From the NCBI RefSeq assembly GCF_004310665.1, contig NZ_SIXF01000021.1, forward strand, positions 32,397 to 96,396: DNA of 64,000 nucleotides, read 5' to 3'. Origin of the DNA: Pedobacter kyonggii. Lineage in GTDB: Bacteria; Bacteroidota; Bacteroidia; Sphingobacteriales; Sphingobacteriaceae. Of this stretch, positions 18,140 to 27,281 are shown piece by piece. A program made the translations under genes and the position numbers. Numbering within the stretch: the first letter of the stretch is position 1; each line of letters begins with the position of its first letter. A model generated the notes under the pieces. It had not been told where the DNA came from. It ran no database searches and saw nothing but the letters and a program-made list of their open reading frames with translations.

Positions 18140-20821
18140 TCACCGTGGAACTACATTTACACCCTTAACCTCTACTCCCGCCTGTAAAAAAACAAGATAA
18201 ATATCAAATACACCTTTGATATTTTCAATATCAGCAAGCGCTTTATTTCCAATGGCGCGGCCTGTCCGGCTGATTATCTTTCCATTAGGCCAGCCCAGAT
18301 GAACCTCGACCTGTCCGGGTGCTGATTTCTCCCCGATTATCTCAATCGCTTTTAGATCGGTAAGGTCCGTTTTTGGGAACATCAGATAAGCGCCTTTCTC
18401 TGAAACTGTAGCAACTGACCTGTCTTTACTGAAGCTAAGGCCTTTATTGCCACCCGATTCGTTAACCGAAAGGTAAGGGGCCCTAAGTATCACAACATCC
18501 TCAGACAACTGTGAGGTTAGATTTTTAGCTCCTTTGTCTCTATATGCCGCTCTAAATATAAAACTTCCAAGGTTTCTCTGGCCAGGTTGAATATCAGTGG
18601 TGTACGTACCATTCACCGGAAGATTCTTTTGGGCAGCCTGTTTATCGCCCAGGCTGAGAATGTATTTTACAATGGCATCAACCTCGGCCGCTGGCAGGGA
18701 AGAATGTGCAGGCATCATCGCATCTCCCCAAATACCTGAACCGCCATTGATTACTTTTTTGACCAAACGTTCCTGGGCAGTTTTATCGCCTTTGTATTTT
18801 TGGGCAACAAGGGTGAAGGAAGGCCCTAATGATTTAGCGGTTAGGTCATGACAGGCTTTACAGGTGCTTTTTTTCATGAGCGCCTTACCAATTTCAAATT
18901 GTGCAGATGCATCAAAGCGTTGCTGATTCTGTGCAATGGTCGTCATATCATAACCTTCGGAAAGATAGTTGATCGATACAGAAACCTGCGACGGCTTGAT
19001 TCTTTTATCCGCTAAACTTCCGTCTTCCTTATCATTGACCTTTACACTATACGTAATGGCCTTGCCGGGAAAGTAAAAACTGGAATTCCCTTTGATAAAA
19101 TCGAATTTTACCACCGGAGACGCATTACCAGCTGATATCTCGACTGCTTTACTGTTTTTTGCGCCCGATGGATCGGTAACGGTAAGTGTTGCTTTATAAA
19201 TCCCAGGAGCAAATAGCAGCATTTCAGGATTTGCTGTCCTGTAAACCGATTTGAGCATCTTGTCTTTGGTAATGCGCCATTCATATTTTAAAACATCGCG
19301 ATCATAATCCATCGTTCCGGCCGATGACAATTTAACTTTTAACGGTAAAGCACCTGATACTTTATCTGCAGCCACCTGAACAACAGGTTTTCGGTTTCCA
19401 CCATTGTATTCGATCTTGATCAGCTCTGCTTCGGGATTATCCTTAAAATAGCCGTTACCATATTCGAGTATATACAAGCTTCCGTCCGGGCCAAATTTCA
19501 TATCAATCGGCCCCCTTAAGGTGAGATCTGGCATAAAGCGCTCCATAGATTTATAGTTCCCTTCCTCATCCATTTCTACAGTGAGTACCCATCCCCGCAC
19601 CCAGTCTGTAATAAACCATCTGCCCTCATAATACGCAGGAAAAACATTTGGAATAGCGGAAAAGTCAGACTGATGGAATATCGGCCCCCCAACCGCACTT
19701 CGTCCTCCACTCCCCATCAATGGAAAATATTCACTTGCTCCATAAGGATACCATATCAGCGAGGTTTCAGTAGGCGGCAGAACATTTAAACCGGTGTTGT
19801 TTGGGGAGTTATTAACCGGACGGAGCGGATCATAGAGTTCCCCGGATTTCTTTGTAGCAAAATCGTAATAGCGGTAAGGAAGGCTGTTCCCGATAAAATA
19901 GGGCCAGCCAAAGTTTCCTGCTTTTCTGGCCCGGTTAAACTCATCATACGAGGCTGGCCCTCTCGATTCTGATGCATTGGAGCCATCCGGGCCAACCTCA
20001 CCCCAATACAGCCAGTTTGTTTTGCTGTCCAGGCTCATCCGCCAGGGATTTCTATTGCCCATGGTGTAAATCTCAGGTCTGGTCTTGGCTGTGCCCTTTG
20101 GAAAAAGGTTACCATCAGGGATAGTATAGGTCCCGTCCGGCTCCGGATGGATCCGCAGAATTTTGCCTCTTAGATCATTCGTGTTTGATGAAGATTTCTG
20201 TGCATCTCGTGCACTTTCGCCAACACGCTCATCTATTGGTGTAAAACCGTCTGATGATCTCGAAAAAGTATTATCCCCTGTACTCAGCAATAAATTTTTA
20301 TCCTTGTCGAACAACATCCCTCCTCCTACATGGCAACATTCTTCTCGCTGTACCGGTACTTTCAATAACACTTTTGCGGAAAGCTGATCAACTTTGCCCC
20401 CTTTCCAGGTATATCTTACCAAACTGTTAACAGCTTCACTACCCTTTACGGAGTAATAAGTATAGATCCAATGATTCTTTTCAAAATCCGGATCCAAGAT
20501 AACGCCCTGAAGACCATCCTCACCCTCTTCCCTTTTACCATTCTTATCAACGTATTCGGTACTAACAGGAATTTCTGCAATAATATCAAGGTTCTTGGTA
20601 ACTGGGCTGTATACCTTTAGCTTTCCTTTTCGCTCGGCATAAAGAACTCTCCCATCTTTCAAAACCTGAAACTGCATCGGCTCTTCTAGCTTTTGCGCCA
20701 GCACTATTTTCGTAAATCTATTTATCTCCGGTTTATTTCCCGCCTGAGCGTTGACAGAACGCTGAAGAGATATGCTTAAAAAAAATAAAAGGAGAATTCT
20801 TCTAAAAAAAAATGTTGTCAT
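18140..20821 (-). CDS. Secreted PQQ-dependent sugar dehydrogenase fused to PKD and cytochrome c domains
   Basis: Likely oxidises a sugar outside the cytoplasm and passes electrons to its own haem. The 893-residue protein has a signal peptide (1-25), a six-bladed GDH-type propeller (about 35-475) in which His164 of CCHVGGGMLFD fits the catalytic His of soluble glucose dehydrogenases, a PKD domain (about 478-565), a class I cytochrome c domain with CKACH (654-658) and candidate Met ligands 702-703 (MMPAH), and a C-terminal beta domain (about 735-893) that may bind carbohydrate. It is the last gene of the SusC 2 operon, 12 bp behind the isomerase. PQQ binding is inferred; no PQQ synthesis genes are in the window, so the cofactor might be scavenged. 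Confidence 0.82.
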   Translation of the reverse strand: MTTFFFRRILLLFFLSISLQRSVNAQAGNKPEINRFTKIVLAQKLEEPMQFQVLKDGRVLYAERKGKLKVYSPVTKNLDIIAEIPVSTEYVDKNGKREEGEDGLQGVILDPDFEKNHWIYTYYSVKGSEAVNSLVRYTWKGGKVDQLSAKVLLKVPVQREECCHVGGGMLFDKDKNLLLSTGDNTFSRSSDGFTPIDERVGESARDAQKSSSNTNDLRGKILRIHPEPDGTYTIPDGNLFPKGTAKTRPEIYTMGNRNPWRMSLDSKTNWLYWGEVGPDGSNASESRGPASYDEFNRARKAGNFGWPYFIGNSLPYRYYDFATKKSGELYDPLRPVNNSPNNTGLNVLPPTETSLIWYPYGASEYFPLMGSGGRSAVGGPIFHQSDFSAIPNVFPAYYEGRWFITDWVRGWVLTVEMDEEGNYKSMERFMPDLTLRGPIDMKFGPDGSLYILEYGNGYFKDNPEAELIKIEYNGGNRKPVVQVAADKVSGALPLKVKLSSAGTMDYDRDVLKYEWRITKDKMLKSVYRTANPEMLLFAPGIYKATLTVTDPSGAKNSKAVEISAGNASPVVKFDFIKGNSSFYFPGKAITYSVKVNDKEDGSLADKRIKPSQVSVSINYLSEGYDMTTIAQNQQRFDASAQFEIGKALMKKSTCKACHDLTAKSLGPSFTLVAQKYKGDKTAQERLVKKVINGGSGIWGDAMMPAHSSLPAAEVDAIVKYILSLGDKQAAQKNLPVNGTYTTDIQPGQRNLGSFIFRAAYRDKGAKNLTSQLSEDVVILRAPYLSVNESGGNKGLSFSKDRSVATVSEKGAYLMFPKTDLTDLKAIEIIGEKSAPGQVEVHLGWPNGKIISRTGRAIGNKALADIENIKGVFDIYLVFLQAGVEVKGVNVVPR

Positions 20822-20833
20822 TCTATGTATGCA

Positions 20834-21715
20834 TTAAGGTTTTTGAACAGATTCGCGGAAATAGGCAACGCTTTTTGCAACATCAGCTGTATTATTATCC
20901 CAATTATACTCATATTCTGCAGATATGATGCCTTTAAATTTTTGTCTTTTTAATTCTTTAACGATCGCATCAACGTTAGTGGCGCCGGTTCCCCAGTGCA
21001 CATCGTGTGCATTTTCATCCTTTCCGTTCATATCTTTCATGTGCAGGTGGAGTACATGGCCTTCAGCCTTTTTTATACAATCAAAGGGGTCAAGGCCTGA
21101 GTGGACCCAGTGTCCGAGATCTGCGCACAGCCCAAGGCGCTTGCTTTTTCCTTTAATGGCATTCAGAATGATATCAGGGTTCCAATATCTGGAAGGTTTA
21201 GCATGATTATGGATCGCAACATTTATTTTATATTGCTCACAGAGGTCTGAGAGCAGTTGCATATCTTTCTCCTCCGGCTCTGCTGTTATCGTCTCTAACC
21301 CCATTGCCTTCCCAAACTCGAATATTTTAATCCAATCTGCTTTATTGTCCGCTCCGATAACACCAAAGGCGGCCATTTTTACATGGTATTTTTTAAGCTG
21401 TCCAAGAATAAGGACCCTCTTGGCCGGCTCCATACGGTAGTCCATTTTCCCGGGAATCCCTCCTCCTATTTCCTGTCCGGGAAAGGCTTCGATATAACTT
21501 AATTTACAGCTATCCGTCTTGGCCGCGGCCTCCATAAAACTGAATCTGTTAAAAGTAAATGCCTGTGTTCCCAATTTCCAGCCCAGGCGTTCTTCCTGGT
21601 AACCCCTTGTAGAGGTCCTGGTAACACCTATAACCCTGCAGCCAGCGGCTACAGTAATCAATAGAAGTCCCATAGCATAAACCAGGCGGGAAAGTTGGTG
21701 TTTGTGAAAATTCAT
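20834..21715 (-). CDS. Lipoprotein TIM-barrel sugar isomerase/epimerase
   Basis: A member of the sugar phosphate isomerase / AP endonuclease 2 superfamily, about 293 residues from the ATG at 21715. An upstream ATG at 21787 is open, but the start at 21715 begins a clean lipoprotein signal (MNFHKHQ..., LLLITVAAGC). Barrel landmarks are GWKLGTQAFTFNRFSF, ITAEPEEKDM, INVAIHNHAK, LGLCADLGHWVHSGLDPF, LHLHMKDMN and GIISAEYEYNW, which supply the His/Asp/Glu metal ligands of the family. Its export together with the sugar dehydrogenase suggests periplasmic conversion of an oxidised (keto) sugar. This is inference; the reaction is not known. Confidence 0.8.
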   Translation of the reverse strand: MNFHKHQLSRLVYAMGLLLITVAAGCRVIGVTRTSTRGYQEERLGWKLGTQAFTFNRFSFMEAAAKTDSCKLSYIEAFPGQEIGGGIPGKMDYRMEPAKRVLILGQLKKYHVKMAAFGVIGADNKADWIKIFEFGKAMGLETITAEPEEKDMQLLSDLCEQYKINVAIHNHAKPSRYWNPDIILNAIKGKSKRLGLCADLGHWVHSGLDPFDCIKKAEGHVLHLHMKDMNGKDENAHDVHWGTGATNVDAIVKELKRQKFKGIISAEYEYNWDNNTADVAKSVAYFRESVQKP

Positions 21716-21816
21716 ATTGTATATTGAATTATTTATAATAGGCTGCAAGGGATAGAGTCTATCGATTTTAATTATGAGCCGCTGCATATCAGCGGCTTTT
21801 GTGAATTGAAGATTAT

Positions 21817-23364
21817 TTAATTATTGGAATATCCCGGATTTTGATCTGCTTCGGATATATCGTCATTCTGTTTAATTTCCTGTAGCGGAATTGGGTAGCG
21901 ATTGTGGAAAGGCTGAACAGAGCCGCTCTCTTTTGTCCATTTGTTACGGGTTTTCACAAGGTCTACCAGCTTCCCTGTTCTGATCAGATCCATCCTTCTC
22001 CATCCCTCAAAACAAAGTTCACGCATGCGTTCGTCCATAATAGCTGTTCTGAAATCCTGCTGTGACATTGCTGCGCTCCATTTTTTATCATCAGGCAGAT
22101 TGTTGTTCCAGGCCCTTCTTCTTACGGTTGTATTCACAAGATCAACAGCTTGTGCGGTCGCCCCGGTTTCATTCAAAGCTTCGGCATAACACAAAAGCAC
22201 ATCCGAATAGCGCAGGTAAAAAATATTCTTGCCCGAAAGCCAGAAGCTCAAAGAACCGTCTGTTCTGATATCTTCATATTTTTTAACATGTGGATCGAGT
22301 TCATCCCCGCCAAAGGCTGGGTTTAACACAGGTATATTTCCTTTATAGGTAAAATCGTACCGGATGCTTTCGCTTTTCCTAACATCTCCAGCTTCCCAGA
22401 GTCCTCCTGCAGTTGCATCTTTATAGCAATATTGCGTTGGCACCATCAGGTCATAACCGCCAAAATAAGCATATTGATCGATTTCGGCCAACGATCTCGA
22501 TCCCATTTGCCATTGGGTTTGGTTATTGTCCGGATAAACATTGTTGAACTGAAATTCGTAAATAGATTCACTGCTGTTGGGTTTTGCAGGATTCCAAAGG
22601 TCGGCGTAATTGTCTACCAGCTGGTATGTACCTGCATCTACGATCTGTTTAAAAGTATCTCTTGCTTTGACAAAATCGCGTACTCCAGAACTAACAGGTG
22701 CATACATGTATACTTTGCCCAATAGCGCCAATGCCACACCCCTAGTGGCTTTACGCTTGTCGGTTTGCGATGCAGGCAGGTATTTTACTGCATTTTCGAG
22801 ATCTGAAACGATGTTACTGTACACTAATGTTAAAGGTTGACGTTTAGTACCATATTCAGCAAATTTTGCCTGATCTATCAATGGTATTTCGCCCCAATAC
22901 TGGCTCATTTCAAAATTAAGCGCCGCCCTGATAAAAGAAGCATCACCCAAAATCCTGTTTTTGCGTTCGGGGTCTTCCGTATTCAGGCTTAAGGCATAAA
23001 TTACCTTAGCCGCTGCAGAAATCACAGGCCAGCGGCTGTTCCATTGCTCGGCGAGTGCTGTATTGCTTGCAGTTAAGAAGCCATTATAACGGTCGAGTCC
23101 TGCCTGACGGTCGTCGGTTCTAACCTGGTAAGCGCCTTGTTGTGCTTCATCGGTGCCCAGGGTGAAGACAAAACCTCCCCTATCTTTTTTGGTATTGCGC
23201 CAACTGGTATACAGGCCCAACACCAAAGGTTCGATATTATCGAGGCTTTTAAAAACCTGCTCCTCGGTAAGGGCGGTCTGTGGTTCTTCTATTATAAATT
23301 TTTTACACGACCCGCTTAGTATTACCAATAAGGCAAGCATGATCAAACTGTATTTCCTTTTCAT
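21817..23364 (-). CDS. SusD/RagB-family nutrient-binding lipoprotein 2
   Basis: A 515-residue SusD homologue with lipobox Cys20 (ILSGSCKKFIIEEPQT), the N-terminal helical region, and the conserved C-terminal MDERMRELCFEGWRRMDLIRTGKL ending in NRYPIPLQEI...NPGYSNN. It captures substrate for the SusC protein encoded 11 bp upstream and is followed after 101 bp by the isomerase. Its sequence differs clearly from the first SusD, so the two loci should handle different ligands. Confidence 0.94.
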   Translation of the reverse strand: MKRKYSLIMLALLVILSGSCKKFIIEEPQTALTEEQVFKSLDNIEPLVLGLYTSWRNTKKDRGGFVFTLGTDEAQQGAYQVRTDDRQAGLDRYNGFLTASNTALAEQWNSRWPVISAAAKVIYALSLNTEDPERKNRILGDASFIRAALNFEMSQYWGEIPLIDQAKFAEYGTKRQPLTLVYSNIVSDLENAVKYLPASQTDKRKATRGVALALLGKVYMYAPVSSGVRDFVKARDTFKQIVDAGTYQLVDNYADLWNPAKPNSSESIYEFQFNNVYPDNNQTQWQMGSRSLAEIDQYAYFGGYDLMVPTQYCYKDATAGGLWEAGDVRKSESIRYDFTYKGNIPVLNPAFGGDELDPHVKKYEDIRTDGSLSFWLSGKNIFYLRYSDVLLCYAEALNETGATAQAVDLVNTTVRRRAWNNNLPDDKKWSAAMSQQDFRTAIMDERMRELCFEGWRRMDLIRTGKLVDLVKTRNKWTKESGSVQPFHNRYPIPLQEIKQNDDISEADQNPGYSNN

Positions 23365-23375
23365 TATAATTTCTC

Positions 23376-26300
23376 TTAAAGTCCAATATTAATACCAAAA
23401 ACAAACATTTTTGAAGTTGGATAACCATCACCCCCTTCAGGATCATAACCTTTATATTTGGTTACGGTTAACAGGTTCCTACCGGTAACATAAACACGTA
23501 GATTGCTTAATTTCGCCTTTTTCATAAAGTCCTGCGTAAAATTATAGGCCAGCGTTAAGGCCGACATCCTTAAATAAGATGAATTCTGTACAGCATAGTC
23601 GGTTTCTCCAACACTATAACGGCCACTTCCGGTATAAGCTCTCGGAATGTTGGATTCAGTGTTTGCCGGTGTCCAGCGGTTAAGTTCGTCTTCATGGCCC
23701 GAATATTCACCTGTTCCGTTTAATAGGCCTTCGTAAAGTCCGCTGATGGCCTTGCCACCATAACTATAATTGAAAACCGCGTTCAGTGTAAGATTTTTAT
23801 AGGTCACATCGGTAAAGAAACCTCCGTAAAATTTAGGATCTTTTTTCCCTACAACAATACGGTCTGCATCATCTATCTTTTTATCCCCGTTTACGTCAAC
23901 CGGAACAATATCCCCCGGACGAATGGTGCGGCCGCCATAATCAATTCCCTGGACACGTACCATATCAGATTGCTGTGCAATTTTTTCGAACTTATAGGTG
24001 TAAATAGAATTAAGCGGCTGGTTAAGGAAGAAGTTACCTTCCCTTTGGATCTCCACTCCGGTAAATCCGCCATAATTATAAATGGCATCTACATTACCAT
24101 AGAGTTTGGTGATTTTACTTTTATAGGCAGAAATATTGGCGCCCATGTTCCATTTTAAATCCTTGCCATTTAGTATGACGCCGTTAATATTGAAATCGAA
24201 TCCCTGATTAAGCAATGAGCCTACATTGGCAATGGTATTATTGAATCCCGATGTGGTTGACAGCGTTCTTCTCATCAACAAGTCGTTGTTGTGGATCAGA
24301 AAATAATCGGCATTAAAAGTTAGTCTATTATTCAAAATGGCGATATCCAGTCCTAGGTTAAGTTGTTTTTGCTTTTCCCAAACAAGATTCGGATTCCCCA
24401 AACGGCCATCTGACACATAGGTAACAGACCCATTGGTAAATACAGGACGGTAAAGGGAACGGTAGGCAAAATCATCGATTTTCTGATTTCCGGCTATACC
24501 GTAACCTGCCCGGATTTTAAGCACATTGATCGCTTTGATATTCTTGAAAAAATCTTCGTTTGCAACATTCCATGCTAGTGAAAGTGACGGAAAAAGTCCC
24601 CATTTGTTGCCATTACCAAATTTTGAGGAACCATCGTACCTTCCGGTAAGGGTTGCAAAATATTTATTATCGTAACTGTAATTGAACCTGGCCACGTAGC
24701 TGATCAGTGAGTTGGTTACAAAATCAGAAGATAACTGGAATTGATCTTTCAGGTAAGCCCCGCCCAGGTATTTGTAAGAAAAATCGTCAGTAGCAAAGCC
24801 TGATGCATTTACCTGGTTATAATTGTAGTTGTTCTGGCTCAATCCAAAACTCAGGATACCCGAGAAGCTATTTTTGCCAATGGTTTTATCATATGAAATC
24901 GAATTATCCCACTGCCAGTTTACCCAACTTTCTTTTTTCTGTGTGGCACTGCCGTTGGTCGAGTTTCTAAGCGACTGGCCTAAACTTTTGGGAATGTAGT
25001 TGTAATAATTTTGATTCCTTACATCAAGGGCTATACTCGAGCGTACGTTTAATCCCGGGATGAGGGTAGCCACAACATAGTTATTGGTTAATAAACGGTT
25101 TAAATTGCCTTTACCATCAATATTTAAACTTCTGATAGGATTGTATAGATCAGTACTTTGAATACCCTTCCAGCTTAAGTAGGTAATCTGATCATTGATG
25201 GGTAAAAGCGGATTCGCATTGGCAGCGATACCGAACACACCTCCATCGATATAGGATTCTTCGGTGCGGGAGAAATTGGTATTGGTACCAATTTTTAACC
25301 AGGGTTTTATTTTCTGATCGAGATTAATCTGACCGCCATAACGTTTATAGTTGGAGGTTTTCAGCAGCCCCATTTGATCAGTGTAATTAAAACTCACATA
25401 TACCGCACCATCCGGACCGCCTTTAGAAAATGTTGCCGTATGGTTTTGTTGTATAGCCGTGCGGGTAATTTCATCGAGCCAGTTGTAGGATTGTCCGCTA
25501 CGGTACACACCCAGTTCATCCTGACTGAATGCTACAGAGTTTGTACCCAACAATGAATTGATATATGTCTGACGGTCTGCAGTCGGATTATCGTCCATAT
25601 ATTTGTTGGCATAAGCATCGATACGTAAATCGGCAATCTGCTGGGCATTTAGGTATGGAATGTTTTTGTTGAACGACTGTACGCCATACCACCCATTGTA
25701 TTCTATTTTCCCATCGCCATTTTTGGCCCTTTTAGTGGTAATAAGCACCACACCGTTCGCACCTCTTGAACCATATATTGCAGTTGCAGATGCATCCTTT
25801 AAAATGTCGATACTTGAAATATCGTCAGGGTTGATGGTATTTAATGCCTCTTCGATCACCAGACCATCTACAACATAAATAGGGTTTGAACCATATTGTA
25901 TAGAGTTGTTTCCGCGCACCTTAATGGATACAGCGCCACCGGGCCTGGGATCATTACTCTGCACCAACACGCCGGCAACACGCCCTTGAATGGCCTGATT
26001 GATATTGGTTACGGGCATTTCTTTAATTACCTTTTCTCCAACACTGCTTACCGAACCTGTCAGATCGCCCTTTTTAATGGTTGCTCCCACTACAGTAACT
26101 TCCTGAAGTTCGCTTGTTGTGGCCACCAAAACGATATTCATGCCCGCAGCCGCCGGCCGTTCAGTACTGCCATAACCAAGGGAAGAAAAAACAAGGATAG
26201 CACCTGTTGGAACTTTGAAACTGAATTTACCATCCGGATCAGTAGAGGTTGCTGTCGTAGCTCCTTTTACTTTGACAGAAACACCTGGGATGGACATTCC

Positions 26301-26432
26301 ATCATCTTTACCCGTAACTTTCCCTGATGCTGTTACCAGCTCCTGGGCCGAAAGCTGGCTACCTTGTATTAACGCCAAAAACATCAGTAAAGGCGCCATT
26401 TTGGGCAAGGATTTTACAATATAATTTAACAT
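23376..26432 (-). CDS. SusC/RagA TonB-dependent outer-membrane transporter 2
   Basis: A 1018-residue SusC channel. It has a signal peptide ending near residue 29, a CarboxypepD_reg-like domain (about 31-110, ASGKVTGKDDGMSIPGVSV), and a plug with NPIYVVDGLVIEEALNTINPDD and ILKDASATAIYGSRGANGVV, then the barrel up to the terminal FVFGINIGL. It has no STN domain. A Met at residue 12 (26399) would also begin a good signal peptide; a weak -7 element (TATATTTT, minus strand 26442-26435) and the operator spacing seen at the MFS gene would suit that later start. First gene of a four-gene operon. Confidence 0.94.
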   Translation of the reverse strand: MLNYIVKSLPKMAPLLMFLALIQGSQLSAQELVTASGKVTGKDDGMSIPGVSVKVKGATTATSTDPDGKFSFKVPTGAILVFSSLGYGSTERPAAAGMNIVLVATTSELQEVTVVGATIKKGDLTGSVSSVGEKVIKEMPVTNINQAIQGRVAGVLVQSNDPRPGGAVSIKVRGNNSIQYGSNPIYVVDGLVIEEALNTINPDDISSIDILKDASATAIYGSRGANGVVLITTKRAKNGDGKIEYNGWYGVQSFNKNIPYLNAQQIADLRIDAYANKYMDDNPTADRQTYINSLLGTNSVAFSQDELGVYRSGQSYNWLDEITRTAIQQNHTATFSKGGPDGAVYVSFNYTDQMGLLKTSNYKRYGGQINLDQKIKPWLKIGTNTNFSRTEESYIDGGVFGIAANANPLLPINDQITYLSWKGIQSTDLYNPIRSLNIDGKGNLNRLLTNNYVVATLIPGLNVRSSIALDVRNQNYYNYIPKSLGQSLRNSTNGSATQKKESWVNWQWDNSISYDKTIGKNSFSGILSFGLSQNNYNYNQVNASGFATDDFSYKYLGGAYLKDQFQLSSDFVTNSLISYVARFNYSYDNKYFATLTGRYDGSSKFGNGNKWGLFPSLSLAWNVANEDFFKNIKAINVLKIRAGYGIAGNQKIDDFAYRSLYRPVFTNGSVTYVSDGRLGNPNLVWEKQKQLNLGLDIAILNNRLTFNADYFLIHNNDLLMRRTLSTTSGFNNTIANVGSLLNQGFDFNINGVILNGKDLKWNMGANISAYKSKITKLYGNVDAIYNYGGFTGVEIQREGNFFLNQPLNSIYTYKFEKIAQQSDMVRVQGIDYGGRTIRPGDIVPVDVNGDKKIDDADRIVVGKKDPKFYGGFFTDVTYKNLTLNAVFNYSYGGKAISGLYEGLLNGTGEYSGHEDELNRWTPANTESNIPRAYTGSGRYSVGETDYAVQNSSYLRMSALTLAYNFTQDFMKKAKLSNLRVYVTGRNLLTVTKYKGYDPEGGDGYPTSKMFVFGINIGL

Positions 26433-26487
26433 AAAAAATATATTTGATTAGTGTGGTTAAATTTACAATGAAAATAAAATAGGATAA

Positions 26488-26517
26488 ATGGATAATCACC
26501 ACCAAAACATAGACAAT
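26488..26517 (-). promoter_or_regulatory. Direct-repeat operator upstream of SusC 2
   Basis: ATGGATAAT (26488-26496) and ATAGACAAT (26509-26517) lie 21 bp apart. They agree with the pairs at 1027 and 16811 in spacing and in orientation to the gene. The near edge is 56 bp above the annotated start, or 89 bp above the alternative start, close to the 97 bp seen at the MFS gene. Confidence 0.58.
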
Positions 26518-27136
26518 ATGATCACATCAATCTGGGTATAGAATTATCAGGCAGAATAGGCCTGAATAAAGCGAAATGTGCTCCAAACCACTATATTTAA
26601 AATCTAAGTCCCCGAGGGAATCTGTGATTGCGAAGGCTATATTCAGACTGACGGTTTAAAAAAAGATATTTGGTTCGTCCCTTTTAGTCGTATAATCCTG
26701 CTCCTGAGTAAGATTCGCCCCTTGTTTACATTAAGTTTTGCAGATAAGTACCTACAGCGCACAGCTGTATGGGAGCCTCAACGGAACAGTTAATTTTTTA
26801 AAGATTTACGCATATTTAAAGAAATGTAGCAACCAGAACCTTTACCAACCACCTATAAACATTCAAATCATTAGTTTCCCAACCTTCCCCTCACCATCAT
26901 CTTACACCCCTGACCTCCCGATCAGAACAGCACCAAATCCCCAAGAACACTCCGCGGCCTGAGCAGGTAATATTTAAAAAAACTAAATTGATTAAATCAC
27001 CATTGATGTCTAAATTTGTTAAAAAGCGACCGGAACTGCCAATATTGAATAAACCGGATTTGAAATCAAGTCCCATCAAAATTTTAATCGGTTCATCACG
27101 ATTATCGGGAAAAGACTTAAGCGCGTGTTCAGGAAA
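26518..27136. other. Intergenic region between SusC 2 operon and IS110 element
   Basis: No convincing gene is visible. The short open frames here lack family features and plausible starts. The left end of the insertion sequence may lie in its last part, but I could not place it. Confidence 0.4.
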
Positions 27137-27281
27137 GACCCATCAGCTAGCAAGAGGCCTGATAAGTTAATGGTCAGCACAGATTAAATGAACGGTCAGG
27201 TGAGTCAGGCTTATTGCTTAGGTAAGACCTAAATTGTAGAAAACACCTGGCCGTTTAAGATGGGAAATAAAACCGTCACCT

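Noticed and set aside
25896-26327. A 143-codon open frame on the plus strand
   Set aside because: It lies fully within the signal-peptide to plug region of SusC 2 on the other strand and has no family features.
26988-27170. Small frames on both strands left of the IS110 gene
   Set aside because: They overlap each other on opposite strands, look unlike proteins, and fall in the likely non-coding end of the insertion sequence.
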